Below, piece by piece: positions 6,681 through 14,104 of a stretch of DNA of 22,434 bases. The notes beneath the pieces were generated by a model that was not told the DNA's origin, ran no database searches, and saw only the letters and a program-made list of their open reading frames with translations. The position numbers and the translations under genes were made by a program. The first letter of the stretch is position 1. The number at the start of each line of letters is the position of its first letter. The DNA comes from Bacillus_CJ salitolerans (GTDB taxonomy: Bacteria > Bacillota > Bacilli > Bacillales > SA4): the NCBI RefSeq assembly GCF_042680805.1, contig NZ_JBHUEM010000018.1, forward strand, positions 1-22,434, given 5' to 3'.

Positions 6681-6777
6681 TTCATATCCTCCTTTCGTTA
6701 TTTCACATTTGCGCATCTTAAAAAAACACTGGACATTGTTTCATTAGGCATAAATTGCTCAGCGTTGTTTTAGTTAG

Positions 6778-6939
6778 TTATTCCCGTAATATATCCAGAC
6801 CAAAAGTGAATTTTACTAAACTTTTATTAAATAGTTCCATTGTTAAATTACTTACTTCAAAAAAATAAGGGTCGATCACCTTCTTGAAAAATTCATCCGT
6901 AAGAAAAATAGTGTCTCCACAGAAGTACCAAACTAAAAA
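6778..6939 (-). pseudogene. Unrecognised gene fragment (53 codons) without a start
   Basis: A minus-strand frame runs from just after a TAG (6942-6940) to TAA 6780-6778. It contains WYFCGDTIFLTDEFFKKVID and then PYFFEVSNLTMELFNKSLVK, ending FGLDILRE. Composition and codon use look like real protein. There is no Shine-Dalgarno sequence or suitable start codon, and the frame begins right beside a terminator, so it is likely a truncated remnant. The family is unknown. Confidence 0.4.
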
Positions 6940-6944
6940 CTAAT

Positions 6945-6983
6945 AAAGTCGAAATCCTTTTTATGTAAAGGATTCGACTTTTT
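6945..6983 (-). terminator. Terminator downstream of the DUF817 gene
   Basis: AAAGTCGAAATCCTTT (6945-6960), loop TTATGT, AAAGGATTCGACTTT (6967-6981): a near-perfect 15-bp stem with one bulged A. A T-rich stretch follows on the minus strand and TTTT on the plus strand, so it may work both ways. It lies 12 bases past the DUF817 stop codon. Confidence 0.85.
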
Positions 6984-6994
6984 ATCAAGAACAA

Positions 6995-7786
6995 TTATAA
7001 ACTGTGACTAGTATCTACCGTAGTGTAATTTTTCCCTTTAACCTGCTTTAATGTCGCAACTATAAGAAAGCTAACAATTACTAATAATAGCCATGAACTT
7101 ACCTTCCCGAGATGAACGAGACTCCAAGCTTCGGTTTGGTTTGGATATTCCCAAGCTCCAAAGAACGTCGCGATATTTTCGGCTATCCATATAAAAAATC
7201 CGATGAGTACAAAAGATAGTGCGATTGGCATACGGTAACGAGTTCCATTAACCTCGTATGTAACCCATGATTGCCAAAAGACGATAATAACAAGTCCAGA
7301 TAGCCACCATCGGACGTCAATCCAAAAATGATGAGTAAAGAAATTCAAATAAATCGCAGCTGCTAGAGGTACAACAACTAAAAACGGTGGCCACCTAACC
7401 AATTCAACCTTAAACCTCCTCCACGCCTGGCAAAGATAACTCGCTACACTAGCGTACATGAATCCGCTATATAAAGGCACTCCAAAAATTTTGAAATATC
7501 CTTCCTCTGGATAAGACCAGGAGCCCATATGTACCTTGAAAAGTTCAAGAATAAGTCCTATAACGTGGAACAATGTAATAACCTTTAGTTCATCCCGTGT
7601 TTCAAGTCCAGAATGAACCATCCACCATTGCATTAGAAGGCAAATGATGAGTAGAAAATCATACCGTGGTATGAAGGGAATTGCTATGATTTGTGTAAAA
7701 GCCAGAGAAGCAAAAATAACGACAGGAAACAAACAAGATAAGGCCTGCTCAAAGCCAAAATGAACGAATTGTTTTAGTGCTCTCAT
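6995..7786 (-). CDS. DUF817 family integral membrane protein (YoaT-like)
   Basis: 263 residues. ATG 7786 follows TTGGAGG with 7-8 bases of spacing. It is an aromatic-rich polytopic protein with about eight hydrophobic segments. Recognisable features are the N-terminal FVHFGFEQALSCLFPV; the loop GLILELFKVHMGSWSYPEEG with the adjacent FGVPLYSGFMYASVASYL; and, near the C-terminus, IAENIATFFGAWEYPNQ. The repeated G-x-W-x-Y-P element and the order of segments match DUF817, the family of Bacillus subtilis YoaT, as far as I recall. Its function is unknown. Its start overlaps the stop of a 46-residue ORF by ATGA, so the two are probably translated together. A strong terminator lies just downstream. 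Confidence 0.8.
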   Translation of the reverse strand: MRALKQFVHFGFEQALSCLFPVVIFASLAFTQIIAIPFIPRYDFLLIICLLMQWWMVHSGLETRDELKVITLFHVIGLILELFKVHMGSWSYPEEGYFKIFGVPLYSGFMYASVASYLCQAWRRFKVELVRWPPFLVVVPLAAAIYLNFFTHHFWIDVRWWLSGLVIIVFWQSWVTYEVNGTRYRMPIALSFVLIGFFIWIAENIATFFGAWEYPNQTEAWSLVHLGKVSSWLLLVIVSFLIVATLKQVKGKNYTTVDTSHSL

Positions 7787-7923
7787 GATTTTGCCTCCAA
7801 AATGTTTTTTCTGAATATAGTAAGACTTAGTTTTTGGGTGTCTTCATACCCTCGGTATTCAAAATGGTCTCCTGGCTGACAATAAAAAGCCGTAACTGGA
7901 GTTCCAATAAGAAAAAGTTTCAT
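7783..7923 (-). CDS. Small 46-residue ORF overlapping the DUF817 gene start
   Basis: ATG 7923 follows ATAGGTG on the minus strand. The frame encodes MKLFLIGTPVTAFYCQPGDH, then an acidic and aromatic segment FEYRGYEDTQKLSLTIF, and ends EAKS with TGA 7785-7783. That TGA overlaps the ATG of the DUF817 gene (ATGA), a classic coupling arrangement. The sequence is not a membrane segment or a known leader. It could be a genuine microprotein that works with or controls the DUF817 protein, or the surviving tail of a longer gene, since stops lie just upstream in frame. No family is recognised. Confidence 0.5.
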   Translation of the reverse strand: MKLFLIGTPVTAFYCQPGDHFEYRGYEDTQKLSLTIFRKNILEAKS

Positions 7924-8352
7924 AAAAAACACCTATCTATCCCATTGTTAATTTATCACATTTATTTATTGTTTATCAATAAATATTTATTTATTTTAGT
8001 AATATTTTTACTGATAAATATTTATTATTAGAAGATAAATTTCATTCCTCATTTTATAAAAGCTTTATAAAACGTAAATCTACCAAAACATCTTTATGAA
8101 AAAGTCCAATCACAGTTCCTTATTCATAATTTATATAGTTTCCCCATCCTTTAGTCCTATAGTAAATTCATTCATAAGTAATGGCTTCTCCTACCTAAAT
8201 ATTTTGTGTAGAATTTCAGTCTTGTTTTTCCAGATATGGTAGTATGGCTTTGTTAAATATATATATTTAATAATATAAGATAAATATTTTTACAAGTATC
8301 TTTTATTAGATGATTGTCTTATAATAAACATTGAAAGAAGTGAGGTGTTGAT
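7924..8352. other. Divergent AT-rich intergenic region with regulatory palindromes
   Basis: 429 bp between the minus-strand pair and the plus-strand regulator. At 7950-8030 it is extremely AT-rich, with repeated AATAAATATTTATT-type palindromes. Near the regulator it contains ATAAGATAAATAT (8275-8287), AGATGATTGTCT (8308-8319) and a TATAAT (8320-8325). The first two resemble the palindromes before the ABC operon. No intact coding region is seen. Confidence 0.5.
8308..8325 (+). promoter_or_regulatory. Candidate operator and -10 box before the ArsR-like regulator
   Basis: AGATGATTGTCT matches 10 of 12 bases of the perfect palindrome AGATAATTATCT at 9484-9495. It is immediately followed by TATAAT (8320-8325). 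No good -35 box lies at standard distance, so activation or a weak promoter is possible. Autoregulation by the product of 8353-9387 is inferred. Confidence 0.4.
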
Positions 8353-9387
8353 ATGGCAATAGAATGGAATAACCGTACAAAAACACAAGACGTGGTGGTG
8401 GAGCATTTACATTCACCAGTCGTAGAGACTATTTCGTTTATTTCGTCTTTACTTAATTCAGAAAAAGATAAAGAGCTTGGCACAAAATATAATCAATTAC
8501 AGAAGGAACTTGATTCAAGATCAATTGAATTCCTACGTTATTTGGAATTACATACAGATTGGAGTTTCACATTTCTCTATAATTTCTTCATTCCTTTTCC
8601 CTATTTTCATGAAGTAGAATTGTTTCTCCAAGAGATTTCTACTCTTAGTGATTTTGATTTTTTGTATCATTTTTTTGGAGAGTCTATTCCTAAGAAGCTG
8701 CTTGTCGAATTGATTGAGAATCCACAAAAGACAATGGTCACAGAGGATTCAATTTGGTGGGAATCTGATGATCAGAAAGCAAAAATGGAAGAAATAGTAA
8801 CAACTTTACCTAATTTTCGAGAAAGCCTTTATTCACTTCTTATTAATGTTCATCAATCTAATACATTTCAGGACGAACTTACGAAAATAAGTAAACTAGC
8901 CCAACACTCAATTGAAAAAGTCAAGGCCATGGAAATGGAACCTCTAGCTTTAGCACAATATTTAATGGGAAAAACGTTCAGACGTACAAGTGTATATGAA
9001 ATGTATTACTTTATTCCTTCCTACTTCTACTCTACTTATCGAACCCGTATTTTTGATTCGAAGATTTGTATTGTAATATACGGCGTGAATGCACCACTTG
9101 TTGATTTTAGAGAAAAAAGTGCAGAACTTGAGCTGCAATTAAAGGCTCTTTCTGATCGAAATCGAATACTCATCCTAAGAATGCTTGCAAGAAGAAAGGA
9201 ATACGGTGCTAAAATTGCAGAATACCTTGGTATTACAACTGCAACTGTTTCACACCACCTTGAACTTTTGAAGAAAGCTGGTTTTGTGAAAGAAGAAAAG
9301 GTAGGTACAATTAAATATTTTTCATATAATCAAGAACATGCCGAAACAACGTTAAAACAATTACACGACTTTATAAATTTAGAGTAA
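8353..9387 (+). CDS. Large ArsR-like transcriptional regulator with C-terminal winged helix
   Basis: 344 residues. The start is ATG 8353 behind GAGGTG. The DNA-binding part is at the C-terminus, roughly residues 255-340: LKALSDRNRILILRMLARRK, then the recognition helix TTATVSHHLELLKKAGF and the wing VGTIKYFSY. This is a typical ArsR fold and would normally be a whole protein of about 100 residues. The first 250 residues have no recognised domain. They are acidic and aromatic-rich, mostly helical in appearance, with no membrane segment, and are presumably a ligand-sensing or dimerisation domain. The gene ends in its own terminator and is followed by an ABC exporter with its own promoter. Inferred: it controls the exporter, with the exported compound or a related signal as ligand. 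Confidence 0.8.
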   Translation: MAIEWNNRTKTQDVVVEHLHSPVVETISFISSLLNSEKDKELGTKYNQLQKELDSRSIEFLRYLELHTDWSFTFLYNFFIPFPYFHEVELFLQEISTLSDFDFLYHFFGESIPKKLLVELIENPQKTMVTEDSIWWESDDQKAKMEEIVTTLPNFRESLYSLLINVHQSNTFQDELTKISKLAQHSIEKVKAMEMEPLALAQYLMGKTFRRTSVYEMYYFIPSYFYSTYRTRIFDSKICIVIYGVNAPLVDFREKSAELELQLKALSDRNRILILRMLARRKEYGAKIAEYLGITTATVSHHLELLKKAGFVKEEKVGTIKYFSYNQEHAETTLKQLHDFINLE

Positions 9388-9391
9388 TCGT

Positions 9392-9421
9392 CTAATCCAC
9401 CATAGGGATTAGGCTTTTTTT
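9392..9421 (+). terminator. Terminator of the ArsR-like regulator gene
   Basis: CTAATCC (9392-9398), loop ACCATAG, GGATTAG (9406-9412), GC, then seven T residues. It separates the regulator from the ABC operon, which therefore needs its own promoter. Confidence 0.85.
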
Positions 9422-9446
9422 GTGGCAATTTTAAAAAAAATGATGG

Positions 9447-9495
9447 TTGACTTCCCCATCTATTATAATATAATCATCTTATAAGATAATTATCT
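9447..9495 (+). promoter_or_regulatory. Promoter and double-palindrome operator of the ABC operon
   Basis: TTGACT (9447-9452), a 16-base spacer, then TATAAT (9469-9474); a second overlapping TATAAT is at 9464-9469. Two perfect overlapping 12-bp palindromes follow over the expected start site: ATCTTATAAGAT (9476-9487) and AGATAATTATCT (9484-9495). This position fits repression by occlusion. Similar sequence lies before the regulator gene. Confidence 0.65.
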
Positions 9496-9512
9496 AATAT
9501 TGGAGGGTCTAT

Positions 9513-10493
9513 ATGAATGATCATGTAATTGAAGTTTCTAATGTTACTCGTTCCTACACAACAGAAGTAGGTCTATTCAAAAAAGAAAAAAGGAAGGTAG
9601 ATGCTTTAAATGGAGTTTCATTTTCTGTTAAGAGAGGAGAAATATTTGGATTACTAGGACCAAATGGTGCTGGAAAGACTACCATGATTAAAATACTGTC
9701 AACGATGCTGATTCCCCATTCAGGTAAAGTATCTATTTTAGGACTTGACCCTGCAAAAGACCATATTCTTTTGCGACCAAAAATTAACTTTATACTTGGA
9801 GGAGAACGAAACCTATACTGGCGCCTATCTGCCTATGACAATCTATCTTATTTTGCTGATTTATATAAAGTCCCTAACTCTATAAAGAAAAAGAGAATAA
9901 TAGATTTACTAACCTTAGTAGGTCTAGAAGATGTTGCCCATCAGAAGGTTGAAACCTTCTCAAAAGGAATGAAACAACGATTACAAATTGCCAGAGGGCT
10001 TATAAACAATCCCGACATTTTGTTTCTTGATGAGCCGTCAATAGGACTTGATCCTGTTAGTGCTAGACAGCTTCGAGAAATTTTACGGGATCTTAATAAG
10101 CAAGGTACAACCATTTTACTTACCACTCATTACATGTTTGAAGCAGACGAACTATGTGACCGTATTGCCTTTATTAATAAAGGTAAGTTGATTGAAATTG
10201 ATACTCCATCTAATTTAAAGAAGAAAGTAGACAACCTGTCCATTATTGAATGTACGCTCTTAGGAGCATCACAATCACAAATAGACACTATAAAAAATCT
10301 CAAAAGTATTCACAACATACAAGTGAATCATCATGATTTTACATATGTCTTACGTGTACAAACAAATGAACCTCAGCTTGTTGTACCGTTTATTTACGAC
10401 TCGATGAAAAATTGTGTGATAACGGATTTAACGATATCCAATCCAACACTTGAAGATGTATATGTAAAAACGATTGGAGAGTTTGTATCATGA
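9513..10493 (+). CDS. ABC transporter ATP-binding protein (ABC-2 exporter type)
   Basis: 326 residues. ATG 9513 follows GGAGGG. Walker A is GPNGAGKTT (49-57), the signature is FSKGM (149-153) in place of LSGGQ, Walker B is ILFLDE (169-174) with D-loop GLD, and the switch His is H206 in TTHYMFEADEL. The usual Q-loop Gln is replaced: the segment reads FILGGERNLYWRLSAYDN, as in a subfamily of antibiotic and antimicrobial exporters with a GGER motif. Residues 235-326 form an extra C-terminal domain. It energises the two permeases encoded next; its stop overlaps the next start (ATGA), indicating coupled translation. The likely role is export of a toxic or signalling compound. The substrate is unknown. 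Confidence 0.9.
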   Translation: MNDHVIEVSNVTRSYTTEVGLFKKEKRKVDALNGVSFSVKRGEIFGLLGPNGAGKTTMIKILSTMLIPHSGKVSILGLDPAKDHILLRPKINFILGGERNLYWRLSAYDNLSYFADLYKVPNSIKKKRIIDLLTLVGLEDVAHQKVETFSKGMKQRLQIARGLINNPDILFLDEPSIGLDPVSARQLREILRDLNKQGTTILLTTHYMFEADELCDRIAFINKGKLIEIDTPSNLKKKVDNLSIIECTLLGASQSQIDTIKNLKSIHNIQVNHHDFTYVLRVQTNEPQLVVPFIYDSMKNCVITDLTISNPTLEDVYVKTIGEFVS

Positions 10494-11272
10494 TATTAGC
10501 TAAGTCCCTACTTCATACCATTCTTGTTCATATGAAATTATCTATTGCAAGACCCATGTTTAAGTTCATTATTTGGATTTCTCCCCTTTTCTTTTCAACT
10601 ATAGCCATTTTTATATATGGAACAGACTCGGCAGAAACGTTATTTCACTATGTCGTATTAGGTTCAGGTTTTATGGCTCTTTGGTCTTCCATTGTTTTTT
10701 CATCTGCAAGTGATGTGAACAGAGAACGATTTTATGGAACACTTGAGATTATTTTTATCTCACCTATACCGTTTGCAAGTACCTTAATAGGGAAAATTAT
10801 TGCCAATACGTTATGGGGCCTTATATCGATGATTTTGTCATTTATTTATTTAAAAATTGTGTTTCAACTAGATCTTGTCTTTTATCACCCTTGGCTATTT
10901 GTGATTGCACTTGTTTTTGTATTACTAGCATTGTCTGTTTTCTCGTTCTTTTTAGCACTTGTTTTTACACTTTCTAGACAAGCGGAAGCACTAATGAATT
11001 TTATAGAGTATCCAATCTATTTAGTGTGTGGTTTTTTGTTTCCCATTTCCTATTTACCAAACTGGGTCCAAGGTATTTCATACATCTTGCCACCTACATG
11101 GGCAATCCAATTATTACGAGACGTGACGACTGAATCGCTATCATTGCAGTCTGTAACGATCTCTTTTACTGCCATTATTTTGCTTACATTGTTGTACATT
11201 TTCATTGGGATTTTTTGCTACCAATTAATGGATAAAAAAGCCAGAACTAGTGGGAAATTGGGGGTTTATTAA
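10490..11272 (+). CDS. ABC-2 type permease, first subunit
   Basis: 260 residues, starting at the ATG that overlaps the ATPase stop. About six membrane segments are visible. The cytoplasmic coupling region after the second is NRERFYGTLEIIFISPIP, where the E-R...GTLE pattern is characteristic of ABC-2 permeases that pair with NatA-type ATPases. The conserved late segment is GFLFPISYLPNWVQGISYIL, followed by PPTWAIQLLRD. This matches the ABC-2 family ending (P...LP.w...i....P.t......r). It probably forms a heterodimeric pore with the next gene product, since both are full length and clearly different. It is separated by three bases from the next gene. Confidence 0.88.
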   Translation: MILAKSLLHTILVHMKLSIARPMFKFIIWISPLFFSTIAIFIYGTDSAETLFHYVVLGSGFMALWSSIVFSSASDVNRERFYGTLEIIFISPIPFASTLIGKIIANTLWGLISMILSFIYLKIVFQLDLVFYHPWLFVIALVFVLLALSVFSFFLALVFTLSRQAEALMNFIEYPIYLVCGFLFPISYLPNWVQGISYILPPTWAIQLLRDVTTESLSLQSVTISFTAIILLTLLYIFIGIFCYQLMDKKARTSGKLGVY

Positions 11273-11275
11273 CGA

Positions 11276-12064
11276 ATGGAAGCCGTTCAACGTTTTATAC
11301 GTCATAGTTTTCTATCCTATAAAGCATTATTTGGCTGGCTTGATCCGAAGGTATATTTTTTAGTGATGGTGTTGAATCCTATCTGTCAGCTACTTTTCTT
11401 CTCCACTTTAGTCAACTATGTGTACAAGGGAGAAAATTTATTGGGCTATGTTGCAGCAAATGCTTTACTTCTTTGTGTTTTAAATGCAGTATTTGGAATT
11501 ATGTCAGTCATAACTTCGGATAGAAGGATGGGAACCCTTCACCTTGTAATGAGCACACCAACCAATAAAGTGAGTTTATTTCTGTCAAGATCTGTTGCCC
11601 ATGTCATTAATGGGCTTGTAACGGCAGCTATTGGACTATTGTTTGGACTCCTTCTCTTTCAGCTAACGATCTCATTTGAAGCAAGTCTCTTATTGTTGTT
11701 GATTTGGGTGTGTTCTATCTTTTCAGCATGCGGGCTTGGTCTTATAGTTGGAAGCTTCTGTCTCTGGTCACCTTCCATGCACCTTTGGTCCAATTTACTG
11801 GCAAGCCTGTTACTACTAGTGAGTGGCGCTAACTACCCATTATCGAGTATGCCAGATTGGCTGCAGCTTCTAGGTCAGTTTACACCTTTAACGAGAGGGG
11901 TACAGCTTACGAAGGACATCTTAAACGAAGGGCACTATTCGAATGTTTTACCTCTTTTAGGTGAAGAGTTGCTATTAGGTTGTGTATTTTTTGCCATTAG
12001 CATTTCTCTACTTAAAATTGCGGAATATCAGTCACGTTCAAAAGGAACAATGGAACTTGATTAA
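11276..12064 (+). CDS. ABC-2 type permease, second subunit
   Basis: 262 residues. The ATG is three bases after the upstream stop; a GGGGG tract 12 bases before may serve as ribosome binding site, or translation may be coupled. Around six membrane segments are visible. The coupling region is SDRRMGTLHLVMSTPTNK, parallel to the matching region of its partner. The late motif is ANYPLSSMPDWLQLLGQFTP followed by LTRGVQLTKDIL, the usual ABC-2 permease ending. With the ATPase and the first permease it forms a complete exporter of ATPase dimer plus permease heterodimer. No substrate-binding protein or membrane-fusion protein is encoded, as expected for this type. Confidence 0.88.
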   Translation: MEAVQRFIRHSFLSYKALFGWLDPKVYFLVMVLNPICQLLFFSTLVNYVYKGENLLGYVAANALLLCVLNAVFGIMSVITSDRRMGTLHLVMSTPTNKVSLFLSRSVAHVINGLVTAAIGLLFGLLLFQLTISFEASLLLLLIWVCSIFSACGLGLIVGSFCLWSPSMHLWSNLLASLLLLVSGANYPLSSMPDWLQLLGQFTPLTRGVQLTKDILNEGHYSNVLPLLGEELLLGCVFFAISISLLKIAEYQSRSKGTMELD

Positions 12065-12137
12065 AACCTGAAGATAAAGATAGAAATGAGAATATTTTAG
12101 AAACTATAACTAGTTCCATCAATTCAAGGAATATAAA

Positions 12138-12263
12138 TTATTTTAGAATTTTAATTCCTCTTCCATTTACCGTATTCGTAACTGATCCTAAATCATTACT
12201 ATTACTATCTACACATTTGCACAGTTCAAATGGTGAAATAGTAGGGACTGTCCAAAAAGTCAA
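12138..12263 (-). pseudogene. Possible gene tail of unknown identity
   Basis: A 42-codon minus-strand frame reads WTVPTISPFELCKCVDSNSN and then DLGSVTNTVNGRGIKILK, ending at TAA 12140-12138. Codon use looks real, but no start codon or ribosome binding site is present, and the left part overlaps a strong hairpin. It is probably a remnant; the family is not recognised. Confidence 0.25.
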
Positions 12264-12290
12264 TTAACTGACCTTGGGTAGTCCCTCTTA
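12242..12290 (+). terminator. Long hairpin downstream of the ABC operon
   Basis: AGGGACT (12243-12249) pairs exactly with AGTCCCT (12280-12286). Within the loop CCAA...AGTCA and TGACCTTGG give a second partial stem, so the whole can fold into one long interrupted hairpin. It is followed by CTTATTT. It lies between the converging exporter and reductase genes and may terminate both. Similar GGGACTGTCC hairpins occur as dispersed elements in Bacillus genomes, as far as I recall. Confidence 0.55.
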
Positions 12291-12381
12291 TTTCTAGTCC
12301 AACCTACCATATTTTCACAGGGCTATTTTAACTGTAGCATTCAATAATTTCAAGAGATTCAACAGTAGCTGATCGTATTGC

Positions 12382-13425
12382 TTATTCAATAGGTGATGAA
12401 GATTTCCTAATCAGCTCCATATTTTTAATAACATGCTCCACATTTTTCATACCAACCATTACTGAGTGAATGAAGGGGTCATGTAATATTGACAACAGGA
12501 TCTTATATGGATTTTCACCTTCATGAATTAATTTACCTAAATTAAATGGAGCACTTGTCACAACCGTTAAACCCAATTTTTGGGCAGCTTCTAAAACAGA
12601 ATATGATTCTCTATTAACCTCTTGATTCTTACGTGTTTTTGCTTCATCCATATACGAATTATATGGGCATTGAATAAACTTAAAATGATGATCATCACCA
12701 ATCGCTTCTTTTAAGACATTGACCACTTTCTCTAGTGAAATATATCCTGCTTCACTAGGATTGCACAACAGCCCACTCCATGTTGCAAGCCCGTAGTATT
12801 GAATATTCCCTTTACTTACTTGTTCTTCAAAAGATATAAATAACATTTTTAATTTTTCATAAAAAACTTCAGGTCCTACTACCTTCAGAGATATCTCTGG
12901 ATTGTGAATGTAGTAGATGTCTATAGTATCAAGCCCAAGGTGCATTTTACTTTTTTCAATTGCAAACTCATAATAGGAAGGGACTAAAACGTGGCGATGG
13001 TGTTCGACAATGTTTAAATCAGATTGTTTTATGATTCCCCCCTCCAGTAGGATTTTTTGTAAATATTCAGTAGGTATTAGCTTTGCATCAATATCTCCTG
13101 GTATTAGACCAGCTTTAGAAGAAATCACAATCTCACTTCGTTTTATTAGCTTTTTTTCATTTATGAGACGTGATAATACGACCCCTAAATCACGTTCTGA
13201 CCTCATTCCCCGATAGTTAATTGCTGTGTCAATATAGTTTATTCCGTTTTTTAATCCATACTCAATGGAGGTTTGATAAAGCCTTGAATCAGTCTCATCC
13301 ATATTACCAAGGTGAGTTCCAATTGCAATTGGTGAGAAAGAAAACCACTCCGTTTCACTGTTAACAATTCTATTCCTATCTAAGTAATTGACAGTATCCT
13401 TATATGTGGCATAACCGCTTATCAT
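12382..13425 (-). CDS. Aldo/keto reductase
   Basis: 347 residues. ATG 13425 follows AAAGGAG. It is a TIM-barrel NAD(P)H-dependent oxidoreductase. The catalytic tetrad is visible: D66 and Y71 in INYIDTAINYRGMRSE, K104 in VISSKAG, and H174 in IYYIHNPE. The C-terminal cofactor region is VTSAPFNLGKLIHEG and VMVGMKNVEHVIKNM. The inserted segment DIDAKLIPTEYLQKIL and the HHRHVLVPSYYEFAIEKSK helix belong to the subgroup that also includes bacterial galactose- and fucose-type dehydrogenase-like AKRs, but the substrate is not predictable. It is a single gene with no operon partner. The same-region plus-strand frame is a shadow. Confidence 0.88.
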   Translation of the reverse strand: MISGYATYKDTVNYLDRNRIVNSETEWFSFSPIAIGTHLGNMDETDSRLYQTSIEYGLKNGINYIDTAINYRGMRSERDLGVVLSRLINEKKLIKRSEIVISSKAGLIPGDIDAKLIPTEYLQKILLEGGIIKQSDLNIVEHHRHVLVPSYYEFAIEKSKMHLGLDTIDIYYIHNPEISLKVVGPEVFYEKLKMLFISFEEQVSKGNIQYYGLATWSGLLCNPSEAGYISLEKVVNVLKEAIGDDHHFKFIQCPYNSYMDEAKTRKNQEVNRESYSVLEAAQKLGLTVVTSAPFNLGKLIHEGENPYKILLSILHDPFIHSVMVGMKNVEHVIKNMELIRKSSSPIE

Positions 13426-13539
13426 ATTTCCCTCTCCTTTACACCTTTAAATGTCTAAAACTAATACTAATGCTTTTAGAATAAAATAAAAGACTGAAAA
13501 TAATTGGATGGAAATGGTATAATGTACTTAAGGAATAAA

Positions 13540-13580
13540 ATGGGCAGTTCCTGAAATAATTCAGTGCTGCCCATTCTTTA
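13540..13580 (-). terminator. Terminator of the decayed lipoprotein gene
   Basis: ATGGGCAG (13540-13547) pairs with CTGCCCAT (13567-13574), and inside it CTGAA pairs with TTCAG across loop ATAA. On the minus strand TTTTATT follows. It lies 20 bases beyond the end of the pseudogene at 13595-13971 and suggests that the gene was once expressed. Confidence 0.7.
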
Positions 13581-13594
13581 TTTTAATTAACTTT

Positions 13595-13971
13595 TTAAGC
13601 TCTTAAAATATAGCGTATAAGCTTGTTGTAGAAGGCACCAGTAGTTAAAGAAGGGAATGACAATTCTAATCCGTATTCATCAATCTTCAATATACTATCT
13701 CAATCTTTGCTGCTCCTCCTTGAGGAGGATTTGACTCTAACAGTTCTCCATTAATCCAGACCTTTATTTTCCCGATTTTCAACTCATGAAAATCATTTGT
13801 TTCATTCACCGAAATCCATACCTGGTCCGTACTATGATCTATATCAAGTCTCTATCTACATCAATGGATAAAAGAACTCTAGGTTTAGTTATTTGAACAG
13901 GAAACTACTATTGAAACTAGAACTAAGGAAAAAAGTAAAGAGAAAAGTAGCCTTATAATTAAAATTACAAT
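13595..13971 (-). pseudogene. Decayed lipoprotein gene with lost start and several frameshifts
   Basis: A strong AAGGAGGAAAG (minus strand) precedes an ATT where ATG is expected. The frame then gives a signal peptide RLLFSLLFSLVLVSIVVSC with lipobox Cys, and soon stops. A second frame continues TKPRVLLSIDVDRD, a third DHSTDQVWISVNETNDFHEL through KVWINGELLESNPPQGGAAK to IEIVY, and a fourth IDEYGLELSFPSLTTGAF to YILRA and TAA 13597-13595. The four pieces join in order with small shifts into one protein of about 125 residues. So the start codon is mutated and at least three frameshifts are present. The extracellular domain family is unknown. Its ribosome binding site and terminator survive. Confidence 0.7.
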
Positions 13972-14104
13972 CTTTCCTCCTTAATTACAAAATATTTACC
14001 TTTTTTCCCGTTCATAATAAAAGCAGCTTTGCAAAAGCTTCCACGTTTATTCAAATCAAATGACTGAATTATTAAGGAACAGTAACAAAAATCCTCTTAC
14101 TTAC

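Noticed and set aside
7950..8030. AT-rich palindromic repeats as an origin or CRISPR-like array
   Set aside because: Repeats are irregular and there are no spacers of constant length, DnaA boxes or replication genes; it is low-complexity AT-rich DNA.
7834..8031. 65-residue plus-strand ORF
   Set aside because: Antisense to the 46-residue ORF and to AT-rich spacer; its Ile/Tyr/Leu-rich end is simply AT-rich DNA. No ribosome binding site.
13500..13585. Small RNA between TGGTATAAT (13515-13523) and the hairpin at 13540-13574
   Set aside because: The hairpin is better explained as the minus-strand terminator of the decayed lipoprotein gene, and no good -35 box accompanies the -10-like sequence.
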